In this document: positions 7,381 through 16,310 of the stretch, piece after piece
How the letters are laid out: the number at the start of each line of letters is the position of its first letter
Numbering within the stretch: the first letter of the stretch is position 1
Assembly: GCA_001793855.1 (NCBI GenBank)
Contig: MGIR01000001.1
Location: 181,384 to 217,908 of the forward strand
Source: Candidatus Wolfebacteria bacterium RIFCSPLOWO2_01_FULL_45_19
Lineage (GTDB): Bacteria; Patescibacteriota; Minisyncoccia; UBA6257; GWB1-45-9
Direction of reading: 5' to 3'
Length of the DNA stretch: 36,525 bases
Notes under the pieces: model-generated
Seen by the model: only the letters and a program-made list of their open reading frames with translations
Databases searched by the model: none
What the model was told of the DNA's origin: nothing
Program-made: the position numbers and the translations under genes

Positions 7381-8391
7381 ATGTACTCTGGTCAAAAAGG
7401 ATTTACGCTGATAGAGCTCCTTATTTATATTTCAATTTTTGCCGTGGTGCTTACGGCTTTTATGGCCGTGTTCGTGCAAGTTCTCCGCGTGCAAAACCGC
7501 CAAACCGCCACTACGGAAGTTATAAACCAAGCGCAGTTCCTGACACAGCGCATCCAGCAGTTGGTGCGCCAAGCCGATGCCATAAACATTCAAACTGGAA
7601 CAACCACGCCGACTCTTGTTCTTGCTTTCGCTTCAAGCTCGCTAAATCCGACAACCATACGCGAGATTAACGGCAAAGTAACGCTCCAGCAAGGAACAGG
7701 AGCCGAACTGGAATTGAGCAGTGACAAAGTAATAATTAACCAGCTAAATTTCTCAAAATGTTCCTTGCCGACCGACGAAGAACCGTTCAGGGGCATGGTT
7801 TTTATCAATCTTAAACTTTCCTACGATTCCGGCGGAAATCCTCAATTGGATTTTTCGCAAGTCGTCAGGTCTTCCGCAACGCCGTTGCGCTATAAAGGCG
7901 GCACGGATACCGGTACCGGCTGCGCGCCTCCGGGCTTGGAGGGCGGCGGCGCAAGCGAAACCACAAACATTGATTCCACTTTTAAATATGCCTGGAGCGA
8001 TTATGTCGGTTGGCTTGATTTTCGCGCATCCGGCGGAGATGTTATAGTGGCAAGCTCAACGGTTACCGGCAAGGCATGGAATAGCAATATCGGGTGGATT
8101 TATCTGGATTGCACAACGCTCGGCAGTTGCGCGGTGAGTTTCGGTGTAACAAACGACGGCAACGGCACTTTAGCCAACTATGCCTGGAACGATGAGGTCG
8201 GCTGGCTTAGTTTTAACTGTTCAGATGAATCCTGTACTCCTGTTGATTACAAAGTAACCATTAATACAACGAACGGCGATTTCTCCGGATGGGCATGGAA
8301 CGACAATATCGGCTGGGTGTCGTTTAATTGCGTGAACACCGACACTTGCGGCACGGCAAGCTACAAAGTAAACACCACTTGGAGACCGTAG
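7381..8391 (+). CDS. Type IV pilin-like / pseudopilin with C-terminal Trp-rich repeats
   Basis: GFTLIELLIYISIFAVVLTAFMAVFVQVL prepilin N-methylation motif. Four C-terminal copies of (A)W(N/S)(D/S)xxGW(I/V/L). Confidence 0.88.
   Translation: MYSGQKGFTLIELLIYISIFAVVLTAFMAVFVQVLRVQNRQTATTEVINQAQFLTQRIQQLVRQADAINIQTGTTTPTLVLAFASSSLNPTTIREINGKVTLQQGTGAELELSSDKVIINQLNFSKCSLPTDEEPFRGMVFINLKLSYDSGGNPQLDFSQVVRSSATPLRYKGGTDTGTGCAPPGLEGGGASETTNIDSTFKYAWSDYVGWLDFRASGGDVIVASSTVTGKAWNSNIGWIYLDCTTLGSCAVSFGVTNDGNGTLANYAWNDEVGWLSFNCSDESCTPVDYKVTINTTNGDFSGWAWNDNIGWVSFNCVNTDTCGTASYKVNTTWRP
7987..8331 (+). repeat. Protein-level repeats of AWNDxIGWxSFxC type in the pilin-like ORF
   Basis: YAWSDYVGWLDF, AWNSNIGWIYLDC, YAWNDEVGWLSFNC, WAWNDNIGWVSFNC. 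Confidence 0.85.
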
Positions 8392-8814
8392 TTATACCAC
8401 CTCTAGTCCCATTGACTTCGCGGTGCCTTCTATGATTTTCATCGCGGCTTCAACGCTGTTAGCGTTCAAGTCCTCCATTTTTCGTTCAGCTATTTTTCGC
8501 ACGTCTTCACGCGTAACCCTGCCGGCTTTTGTCTTTGGCGTATCGCCGGAACCCTTTTCTATGCCAGCGGCCTTTTTGAGTAGTGCCGACGCGGGCGGGG
8601 TTTTCAGTTTAAAAACAAAACTCCGGTCTTCATAAACGGTTATTTCAGCCGGAACTATGTCGCCAGTCATCGTTTTGGTGGCGTCGTTAAATTGCTTACA
8701 GAATTCCTGGATATTTACGCCGTGAGGACCCAAAGCCGTCCCAACTGGAGGCGCCGGATTCGCCTGCCCTGCCGGAAGCTGAAGTTTTAAAGTTGTCTTA
8801 ATTTTTTTAGCCAT
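8392..8814 (-). CDS. rplK: 50S ribosomal protein L11
   Basis: [41 protein letters not shown]. Confidence 0.98.
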   Translation of the reverse strand: MAKKIKTTLKLQLPAGQANPAPPVGTALGPHGVNIQEFCKQFNDATKTMTGDIVPAEITVYEDRSFVFKLKTPPASALLKKAAGIEKGSGDTPKTKAGRVTREDVRKIAERKMEDLNANSVEAAMKIIEGTAKSMGLEVV

Positions 8815-8904
8815 AATTTGTTAATTCAAAATGTAAATATCAAAATGAAAAATGACAATGTAAAATTAAACCATTTTAACATTTTAATCTATAATTTTAC
8901 ATTT

Positions 8905-9462
8905 TTATATCTTCTGTACCTGCAATGAATCCATCTCCACCGCCGTATCACGACCGAAAATCGGAACAAACACCTTCAACTTGCCGCGCTCTTCATCAAC
9001 CTCGGAAATCTTACCTTCATAGTCGCGAAACGGTCCATCTATTATTTTTACCACGTCGCCTACTTTAACTTCTATGTTGAATTTAATTTCTTCTCCAGTC
9101 CCCATTCTCGCCATCAGCGAACCTATTTCTTCCTTGGAAAGTGGGACCGGAGTGGAATTGTCCGTTCCGACAAAACCCGTGACGCGCGGGGTGTTGCGAA
9201 CCACGTACCACGAATCTTCGTCCAGAATCATTTCCACCAGAACATAACCGGGATAAATCTTTTCTTCGATCGTCCTTCTTTTGCCGTTCTTGATGCGAAT
9301 TTTCTTTTCTTTCGGGACGATTATGTTGAATATTTTATTATTCATCACAAGCGACTCCACGCGCTGTTTTAAATATCTCGCTACCGCGTCTTCGTACCCC
9401 GAATAAGTGTGTATAGCGTACCATTCTTTTTCCGCTTTTTTTGTTCCTGTAGTTTTTACCAT
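8905..9462 (-). CDS. nusG: Transcription termination/antitermination protein NusG
   Basis: WYAIHTYSGYEDAVARYLKQRV, YPGYVLVEMILDEDSWYVVRNTPRVTGFVG, C-terminal KOW GDVVKIIDGPFRDYEGKI. Confidence 0.98.
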   Translation of the reverse strand: MVKTTGTKKAEKEWYAIHTYSGYEDAVARYLKQRVESLVMNNKIFNIIVPKEKKIRIKNGKRRTIEEKIYPGYVLVEMILDEDSWYVVRNTPRVTGFVGTDNSTPVPLSKEEIGSLMARMGTGEEIKFNIEVKVGDVVKIIDGPFRDYEGKISEVDEERGKLKVFVPIFGRDTAVEMDSLQVQKI

Positions 9463-9472
9463 GCTTTGTATT

Positions 9473-9655
9473 TTATAGTATTGTTTTTATTGCTGAAGTG
9501 AGAAGATAATCAATAAAACCCAAAAACGCCGCTGTTACAAGCGACATAATTATCACTATCATCGTGAGACGCATTGTTTCACGGCGATTGGGCCAATTAA
9601 CCCGTTTCAACTCTTGCCGCGCTTCTTTAACAAATGTCTTGGATTTTTCCAGCAT
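9473..9655 (-). CDS. secE: Preprotein translocase subunit SecE
   Basis: FVKEARQELKRVNWPNRRETMRLTMIVIIMSLVTAAFLGFIDYLL; upstream of nusG. Confidence 0.95.
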   Translation of the reverse strand: MLEKSKTFVKEARQELKRVNWPNRRETMRLTMIVIIMSLVTAAFLGFIDYLLTSAIKTIL

Positions 9656-9756
9656 GATGATAATCCTAATCTACGAATTTATCCTAATGCTCCGAATATA
9701 TTTGTGGTATTCGGATATCATTTGTGGATTTGGATTATATAGAAGCGTATCAATTT

Positions 9757-9785
9757 TTGACTTAAGTGTCAACTCGGATTATCAT
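9757..9785 (+). promoter_or_regulatory. Candidate promoter for the CorA-like gene
   Basis: TTGACT - 17 nt - TATCAT ending 12 nt before the inferred ATG at 9798. Confidence 0.5.
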
Positions 9786-9797
9786 AGGAATAATCTG

Positions 9798-10709
9798 ATG
9801 GAGACATTGAAATGCGGAAAAATAGAATGGGTTCACATAGAAAATCCGAGCAAGAAAGACATGGAATTTTTGAAAAAGAATTTTAATTTTCACCCCATCA
9901 TACTTGATGAGCTCCTACAACCGTCAACGCGTTCCCGCGTTGAACGCTACAACCAATACCTGTTCATGCCCTATCATTTTCCCGTTTATGATAGAACGAT
10001 TAAAAACTCAAGACGCGCCGAAATTGATTTCCTGATTACAAAAAACAGCGTTATTACCGTCAGCTACGAACGGCTGGAGGCGGTTCAAAATATGCGCGGC
10101 GCTTTGCTAAATAACGCCTCAATGCACGTCCGTGTGAAAAGCCAAGGCACCGGACTGCTCGTTTACTATCTAATTCAAGAAATAATAAATTTTTCGCTGA
10201 GACAGCTACGCCATGTCCAGGAAAAAATAGAATCTGTAAACTCACAGCTTTTCAAAGGAACGGAAGACGAACTGCTCGGATATATTTCTCATTTAAAAAG
10301 CGACGTTCTTGAATATCAAATCGTTACCCGCCCCCAGCAAATTATTCTTGAATCCCTTCGCGAAATCGGAGAAAAATTTTGGGGTCTGAAAATGAAAGTT
10401 TATCTCACCGACCTGACCGGAGACTTTATGAAGATAATACAACTGATTGAGCTGCACAAAGAAGCGATTGATGGGCTGGAAACGACAAACGCCCAACTGC
10501 TAAACGTCAAAACCAACAAAGTTATGCAGCGTTTCACGGTTCTGGCGTTCTTAACCTTTCCGCTTATGCTACTCGTGGCGCTTCTCGACATAGACGCCAT
10601 ATCGCGGTCAATGCTGGGCGGCCCTTATGATTTCTGGATAATTTTCGGAGGCGTAGCGATAATAGTCGCCGTTATGTCAATTTATTTCAAGAAAAAAGGA
10701 TGGTTGTAA
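9798..10709 (+). CDS. CorA-like divalent cation transporter family protein lacking a recognisable GMN motif
   Basis: IEWVHIENPSKKDMEFLKKNFNFHPIILDEL...; C-terminal two-TM layout. ATG 9798 preferred because the ORF-track start at 9564 runs antisense through secE. Confidence 0.8.
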   Translation: METLKCGKIEWVHIENPSKKDMEFLKKNFNFHPIILDELLQPSTRSRVERYNQYLFMPYHFPVYDRTIKNSRRAEIDFLITKNSVITVSYERLEAVQNMRGALLNNASMHVRVKSQGTGLLVYYLIQEIINFSLRQLRHVQEKIESVNSQLFKGTEDELLGYISHLKSDVLEYQIVTRPQQIILESLREIGEKFWGLKMKVYLTDLTGDFMKIIQLIELHKEAIDGLETTNAQLLNVKTNKVMQRFTVLAFLTFPLMLLVALLDIDAISRSMLGGPYDFWIIFGGVAIIVAVMSIYFKKKGWL

Positions 10710-12118
10710 TATATAACACGCTTACCGGTAAAAAAGAAAGGATGAAACCGCCCAAGCCGGGCAGGCAAAAAAAACCTTTGCGGTTGTTTGTGTGTGGGCC
10801 CACCGTTTACGATTATTCTCATCTTGGCCATGCCCGCACCTATCTCGCTTTTGATACCATTGTAAATTATCTTCGCCACAGAGAATTCCTCGTTTTTTAC
10901 CTTCAAAACATCACCGATATAGACGATAAAATAATTGAACGCGCCGTTGAAGAACGAAAAAACCCGAAAGAGCTCGCAGTTTTTTTTGAAAAAACATACT
11001 ACCAAGATATGAAAAGCCTGGGGATTAAAAGCGTTAATAAATACGAACGCGCGAGCGACCACATACAAGAAATACAAAGCCAAATATCGCGTCTGTTTAA
11101 AAAGGGATACGCCTATCAGACCAAAAACGGGGTATATTTCTCGGTAAAAAAATTCAAAAATTACGGCATACTTTCCCGCCAAAATCTTGATGAATTGCGG
11201 CACGGCTGGCGCATTGAACCGGATCTCGAAAAAAAAGACCCGCTTGACTTCGCGTTATGGAAATTTATTAAACCTAATGCGAAAGAACTTTTTTGGCCTT
11301 CGCCGTGGGGAGACGGTCGTCCCGGTTGGCACATTGAAGACACCGCGATTGCCGAGGCAATATTCGGAAAATTGCAATACGAATTGCACGGCGGAGCAAT
11401 TGATTTAAAATTTCCTCATCATGAATCCGAAATAGCGCAAGCCGAAGCGATCAGCGGCAAAAAACCGTATGTTAAAATATGGCTCCATACCGGCGTTTTG
11501 CTGGTTGAGGAAGAAAAAATGTCCAAGAGCTTGAGAAATTTCATAACGATAAGAGATTTTCTCAAGCGGCATCCTGTCGCGGTTATGCGCGTGGCGTTTC
11601 TGCGCCATCATTACCGTTCGCCGATAAATTACAATCAAGGATTCGTGATTCAAGCCGCGAACGCCCTCAATTCCATACTGGAATTTTTAAGCAAACTAAA
11701 TCTCATAAAGAAGAACGGGGCCGTCGGAAGCATGACGCGCGAAAAAATTGAAACCGCGAAAAAAGAATTCTACGCGAAAATGGACGAAGATTTTAACACG
11801 CCCGAGGCCCTGGCCGCGCTTTTCAAGCTTATCGGCGGTTTTCAATCCCAAATTCAAAGTTTGAACAAAAAAGAGGCGATTTTAATAAAAAACACCGTTG
11901 TTAAACAACTCAGAATACTGGGGGTTAAACCGCCTTCGTCCTCAATGCCTCCAAACATTCGTTCGTTGATAGCCGCGCGAGAACGCATCAGAGCCAAGCG
12001 GGAATTTTCGCGCGCAGACCACTTGAGAAAAAAAATTGAAACGTTAGGATATATGGTAGAAGATACGCCAATGGGACCGGTCGCGTGGAAAAAAATGGTG
12101 CCGGATTATAATCAATAA
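10700..12118 (+). CDS. cysS: Cysteinyl-tRNA synthetase
   Basis: FVCGPTVYDYSHLGHARTYLAFD, DLKFPHHESEIAQAEA, KMSKSLRNFI. Confidence 0.97.
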   Translation: MVVIYNTLTGKKERMKPPKPGRQKKPLRLFVCGPTVYDYSHLGHARTYLAFDTIVNYLRHREFLVFYLQNITDIDDKIIERAVEERKNPKELAVFFEKTYYQDMKSLGIKSVNKYERASDHIQEIQSQISRLFKKGYAYQTKNGVYFSVKKFKNYGILSRQNLDELRHGWRIEPDLEKKDPLDFALWKFIKPNAKELFWPSPWGDGRPGWHIEDTAIAEAIFGKLQYELHGGAIDLKFPHHESEIAQAEAISGKKPYVKIWLHTGVLLVEEEKMSKSLRNFITIRDFLKRHPVAVMRVAFLRHHYRSPINYNQGFVIQAANALNSILEFLSKLNLIKKNGAVGSMTREKIETAKKEFYAKMDEDFNTPEALAALFKLIGGFQSQIQSLNKKEAILIKNTVVKQLRILGVKPPSSSMPPNIRSLIAARERIRAKREFSRADHLRKKIETLGYMVEDTPMGPVAWKKMVPDYNQ

Positions 12119-12144
12119 GATCACAAGTTTTTTAGTCTAAAACA

Positions 12145-13497
12145 ATGCCACAAACTCCAAATATAAAACTGCCTCCCCAGGACTTGGAAGCCGAACATTC
12201 GGTGCTTGGTGCTCTTTTGATAAACAAAGACGCCATTTTCAAAATAACTGATTTTCTCACGCCGGAAGATTTTTATAAAAACAGCCACGCGATCATTTAT
12301 GAAACAATAATTGGACTGTTTGAAAAACGCGAACCTATAGATATATTAAGCGTTACGTCGCGTCTCAAAGAAAGGGACTTGCTCAAAAAAGTGGGCGGCT
12401 CTGCTTATTTGGCGGAGATGATAAATTCCGTTCCTTCCGCGGCGCATATTGAACATTACGCCAAAATAGTCCGAGAGAAAAAAATCCTGCGCGACCTTAT
12501 CTCAACGTCAGCGGAAATAACAGAAAACGCGTTCAATCACGGCGGCGACTTGGACGAAGTTCTAGACAAAATAGAACAGAAGGTCTTCGCCATATCCCAA
12601 AATTCACCGGGACAAAAATTTTTCCATATAGGCGACGAGCTTCCGTCGGCTTACGAACGCATAGAAAAAATACACAAAGGAGACGTCGGTTTCCGCGGAG
12701 TTCCAAGCGGATTCATTTCTTTGGATAATTATCTTTCCGGATTCCAACGCGCGGATTTGATCATATTGGGCGCGAGGCCATCGCTCGGAAAAACTGCTTT
12801 CGCTCTGGACATAGCCAGGCACGTCGCCGTCCACGAAAACAAGCCGGTGGGCATTTTCTCGCTTGAAATGTCGCGCGACCAGGTAATAGACCGCGTAATA
12901 GCCGCGGAAGCCGGCGTTTCTTTGTGGGAACTTCGTTCCGGTCGCCTCAAAAACGAAATGGACTTCCAGATGATTCAGCAAGCGCTTGACCGCCTATCCG
13001 CGGCGCCGCTCTACATCTACGACGTTCCATCAATGAATATTCTCCAAATGCGCTCAATGGCGCGCCGCCTTCAGTCAGAAAAGGGGCTTGACTTGCTCGT
13101 CGTTGACTATCTCCAGCTTATCTATCCACGCACCAATTTCGAAAGCATGGTTCAACAAGTTACAGAAATATCCCGCGGACTTAAATCGCTGGCTCGCGAA
13201 CTGAACGTACCCGTACTCGCTATTTCACAGCTTTCGCGAAACGTGGAACAACGTGAAATTAAAATCCCTCGCCTTTCCGACCTTCGTGAGTCCGGCTCAT
13301 TGGAACAAGACGCGGACGTAATACTTTTCATATATAAAAAAAGCGATAGCCGCGCCGCGACTGCGCCGGAAGAAGACTTTACCGAGATTCTTATAGCAAA
13401 ACATCGCAATGGACCGCTCGGCAGTGTTAAACTGAAATTTGACACGGCTACGGTTAAATTTATGAATGTGGACAGGAAGCACGTTGAAGAAATATGA
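12145..13497 (+). CDS. dnaB: Replicative DNA helicase DnaB
   Basis: PPQDLEAEHSVLGALL, LIILGARPSLGKTAFALDIARHVA, VVDYLQLIYP, SLEQDADVILFIYK. Confidence 0.98.
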   Translation: MPQTPNIKLPPQDLEAEHSVLGALLINKDAIFKITDFLTPEDFYKNSHAIIYETIIGLFEKREPIDILSVTSRLKERDLLKKVGGSAYLAEMINSVPSAAHIEHYAKIVREKKILRDLISTSAEITENAFNHGGDLDEVLDKIEQKVFAISQNSPGQKFFHIGDELPSAYERIEKIHKGDVGFRGVPSGFISLDNYLSGFQRADLIILGARPSLGKTAFALDIARHVAVHENKPVGIFSLEMSRDQVIDRVIAAEAGVSLWELRSGRLKNEMDFQMIQQALDRLSAAPLYIYDVPSMNILQMRSMARRLQSEKGLDLLVVDYLQLIYPRTNFESMVQQVTEISRGLKSLARELNVPVLAISQLSRNVEQREIKIPRLSDLRESGSLEQDADVILFIYKKSDSRAATAPEEDFTEILIAKHRNGPLGSVKLKFDTATVKFMNVDRKHVEEI

Positions 13498-14090
13498 TTC
13501 CTGAGCCGATAAAAAAGTTTGTTAATCTGATTGCGCAACTTCCGTCCATCGGCCCGCGTCAAGCAACGCGACTCGCTTTTTATTTAGTCGGGCTGGGCAA
13601 GGCGCAAATAAACGAACTTGCGTCGGCGATAGACGCGCTCAAAAACCTAAGAACATGCAAGGATTGTTTTTTTGTTTATACTTCCGGGGACGCTCTTTGT
13701 TATGTCTGCTCTGACGCGAGACGCCATAAGGACGTTATAATGATTGTTGAAAAAGAAACAGACCTTATATCAATTGAAAAAACCAAAAAATTCAACGGCC
13801 GCTATTTCGTGCTCGGAGACCTTAAAAAAAACGGAGCGCTTGATACGATTCAAAAACTGCGTCTTAACTCTTTGAAAATTCAGATTAAAAACGGCGGCGG
13901 AACCGCGAAAGAAATAATTCTTGCCATAAATCCGACCACTATCGGCGATTTGAACGCAGAACTGATAACGCGGGAACTGAACGATTGCGCTCAAAAAACA
14001 ACCCGCCTCGGACGCGGCCTGCCGACTGGAGGAGAAATAGAATTCGCCGACGAAGAAACATTGAGCGCCGCTCTGGAACGAAGAAGTTAA
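13494..14090 (+). CDS. recR: Recombination mediator RecR
   Basis: IAQLPSIGPRQATRLAFYL, zinc motif CKDCFFVYTSGDALCYVC, Toprim-like C-terminus LGRGLPTGGEIEFADEETLSAAL; 4-nt overlap with dnaB. Confidence 0.96.
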   Translation: MIPEPIKKFVNLIAQLPSIGPRQATRLAFYLVGLGKAQINELASAIDALKNLRTCKDCFFVYTSGDALCYVCSDARRHKDVIMIVEKETDLISIEKTKKFNGRYFVLGDLKKNGALDTIQKLRLNSLKIQIKNGGGTAKEIILAINPTTIGDLNAELITRELNDCAQKTTRLGRGLPTGGEIEFADEETLSAALERRS

Positions 14091-14096
14091 CGAAAT

Positions 14097-14274
14097 TTTT
14101 CGCGGGTCCTGCCGCCAGTTTTGCTCGCAGACACGCTATCTCCGACCCCAGCGTGGTCGGAGCGCTCGCTCTCGGCCTCGCTCCCGAGCACATAAAATTC
14201 GTTTATGTGCTCGGACCATGCCCGCTCGGCCTGCGAGACGGTCTGCTCGCAATAACTGGCGTCACCCGCGAAAA
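14097..14274. repeat. Nested inverted-repeat element 1
   Basis: ttttcgcgggt/acccgcgaaaa (14097-14107/14264-14274), cgccagtt/aactggcg (14113-14120/14254-14261), gcagac/gtctgc (14127-14132/14241-14246), hairpins ctccgacc/ggtcggag (14140-14147/14155-14162) and ccgagcacataaa/tttatgtgctcgg (14184-14196/14202-14214). Confidence 0.8.
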
Positions 14275-14282
14275 TCCATAAT

Positions 14283-14432
14283 ATGCGCGCCGCCTGTGTT
14301 TCTTGAGGAAACTCTCGGAAGCGAAAAAGCTTGGTCTTTTGCGAAGCAAAAGTTTTTCGCTGAGAGCGTAGAGGCGGCTTACCGCTGGAGTAAGCCGACC
14401 TCGGTTCCGAGAGGAATACAGGCGGCGCGCAT
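14283..14432. repeat. Nested inverted-repeat element 2, T/cruciform-like
   Basis: 15-bp outer stem (14283-14297/14418-14432), 9-bp stem ctctcggaa/ttccgagag (14312-14320/14405-14413), inner hairpins agcgaaaaa/tttttcgct + cttttgc/gcaaaag (14320-14361) and gagg-cggcttac/gtaagccg-cctc (14371-14402). Confidence 0.85.
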
Positions 14433-14435
14433 TGT

Positions 14436-14807
14436 TTATTGTTTTGCCCAGCGGACTATCTCGCTTATGTCGTCCGGGGATTTTGGATAAAAGATAGGAA
14501 GATCTTTTTGCTGTTTTGCCCATTCTATTTCACGTCTGGCGCCGAGCGATTTTTCCCAATTTGGCATCGCCAAAACGGCGTTGGCGCTACGTTTTAAAAA
14601 TTCAAAATCAAGCTCTTTATAAAATTCTTCTACAGCGCTTGCTTTATCCTGAAAGTGCTCGGTATGATTGTGCGCGCAGAAAAAACCCACACCGGCGTTT
14701 GCAAGCGCGATTTGATATTTTTCAGCTTCTCTTATATTCTTTTCTATTTCTTCTCTGTTGCCACTGCCGAAATATGGTCCGGCAATAAATACGATTTTAA
14801 ACGGCAT
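14436..14807 (-). CDS. Nucleoside 2-deoxyribosyltransferase-like / DUF4406-like protein
   Basis: [50 protein letters not shown]...[19 protein letters not shown]. Overlaps the rplU stop. Confidence 0.6.
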   Translation of the reverse strand: MPFKIVFIAGPYFGSGNREEIEKNIREAEKYQIALANAGVGFFCAHNHTEHFQDKASAVEEFYKELDFEFLKRSANAVLAMPNWEKSLGARREIEWAKQQKDLPIFYPKSPDDISEIVRWAKQ

Positions 14808-15114
14808 TTATTTTTGTAATTTCCAATTCCGTAAAATGCTGGCGATGCCCTTTTTTCTTGCGGTAGCGCGTTTTGGAATGGTATCTAAAGACGATTTTCT
14901 TTTTGTCTCTCCCCTGCTTTAACACTTTTACCTCAACTGAGGCGCCATCAACATACGGCTGGCCAACCTTAACATTTTCGCCATTCACCACGAGAAGAAC
15001 TTTGTCAAATTTAAACTCGGCGCCTTCTGCCTCCGGCAATTTTTCAATTCTTATTTTTTGACCAACGGAAACTTTATACTGCTTCCCGCCAGTTTCAATT
15101 ACCGCGAAATTCAT
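14797..15114 (-). CDS. rplU: 50S ribosomal protein L21
   Basis: [26 protein letters not shown]...[22 protein letters not shown]. Confidence 0.96.
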   Translation of the reverse strand: MNFAVIETGGKQYKVSVGQKIRIEKLPEAEGAEFKFDKVLLVVNGENVKVGQPYVDGASVEVKVLKQGRDKKKIVFRYHSKTRYRKKKGHRQHFTELEITKINAV

Positions 15115-15197
15115 AGCTAAAGATTACCTTGCATTTGCGTTTTCGTCAAATAACGGGTAAAAAGAAGTCAGTAACTTTTATAAATTAAGGGGCGCGA

Positions 15198-16289
15198 ATG
15201 GCAAAGTATAGCTATCTAATTTGCGGAGCGGGAAGCCAGGGCAGAGCCATTGCCTATCGTTTGGCGCGATTTCCAGATACCGCCCGGATTATGTTGGCGG
15301 ATATAAGCGAAACCGCCCTAAAAGAAGCCGAGGATAAAGTTGGCCGTGATACTTCTCTTGTGGAATTTGAATTCTTTTGCGGCAATCCGCTCAAAATATC
15401 GTATTTAGAATTGGCAAAATACGACATCGTTATTAGCGCGCTTCCGACAAATTTAAATTACAATCTGGCTAAGCTTTGCCTGAAATCGGGAGTTAATTAT
15501 TGCGACCTTGGAGGGAATCTCGCAATTACGAAAAAATTGCTGCGCTTAAATAAAAAAGCAATTGAAAAAAAGTTAAGCTTTCTTGTTGAATGCGGAATTC
15601 AGCCTGGCGCTGGAGCCGTTCTTGTTAAGGTGGGGTGCGCGACTATGAAAACTGGCGCCAAAATTGATAAGATTTTCATTTATGTAGGCGGACTTCCGCG
15701 TAATCCTGGAAAATATCCGTATTATAAAAAACTTTTCAATTTAAAAGGACTGCGCGACATACTTTATGAACCGGCATTGATTTTAGAAAACGGAAAACCT
15801 TGTTTTGTAAATCCTATAAAAGAAAAAGTGGAGAAATTCACAATCGAAAATATCGGAGAATGCGAAGCTTTGACGACTGGCGGCCTGGGTCTGCTTCCCT
15901 ATAATTTCAAAGACAAAGCGAGAAGTATGCGAGAAAAAACCTTGCGTTGGCCCGAATTTTGGACTTTCGCGAAAAATACGCCGAAAAAGGATTTTATAAA
16001 ATCCTTTGAAGCGCTTTCCGCGCGCAATGATCCCGATTTCACTTATCTTGAAATTCAAGTCATAGGCAGTTTTGAAGAGAAAGAGGTTTCAGTTATTTTA
16101 AGCTTGTACTGCGAATCGGATGAGGTATTCACGAGTATGGAAAAAACGACTGGTTTCTCCGCGGCGCATATGGCTAGATTAGTCGCTCAAGGAAAATCGG
16201 CATACGGAGTTTTACCGCCGGAAGAAGCTCTGCCGTTAAACGAAATATTTTTGGAGCTGAAAAAAAATTTTAATATTAAAACCCGCTAA
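15198..16289 (+). CDS. Saccharopine dehydrogenase-family protein (lysine 6-dehydrogenase-like)
   Basis: YLICGAGSQGRAIAYRLARF Rossmann N-terminus; SALPTNLNYNLAKLCLKSGVNYCDLGG; LVECGIQPGAGAVL. Confidence 0.85.
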   Translation: MAKYSYLICGAGSQGRAIAYRLARFPDTARIMLADISETALKEAEDKVGRDTSLVEFEFFCGNPLKISYLELAKYDIVISALPTNLNYNLAKLCLKSGVNYCDLGGNLAITKKLLRLNKKAIEKKLSFLVECGIQPGAGAVLVKVGCATMKTGAKIDKIFIYVGGLPRNPGKYPYYKKLFNLKGLRDILYEPALILENGKPCFVNPIKEKVEKFTIENIGECEALTTGGLGLLPYNFKDKARSMREKTLRWPEFWTFAKNTPKKDFIKSFEALSARNDPDFTYLEIQVIGSFEEKEVSVILSLYCESDEVFTSMEKTTGFSAAHMARLVAQGKSAYGVLPPEEALPLNEIFLELKKNFNIKTR

Positions 16290-16310
16290 AATTTAAGCGG
16301 GTTTATTTTT
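16278..16310. terminator. Bidirectional terminator between convergent genes
   Basis: aaacccgct/agcgggttt (16278-16286/16296-16304) with T-rich tails on both strands. Confidence 0.75.

Noticed and set aside
13939-14523. ORFs 13939-14193(-), 13985-14281(+), 14203-14523(-), 14218-14490(+)
   Set aside because: They overlap recR or the 14436 gene and mostly translate the inverted-repeat elements; low-complexity Arg/Ser/Pro composition.
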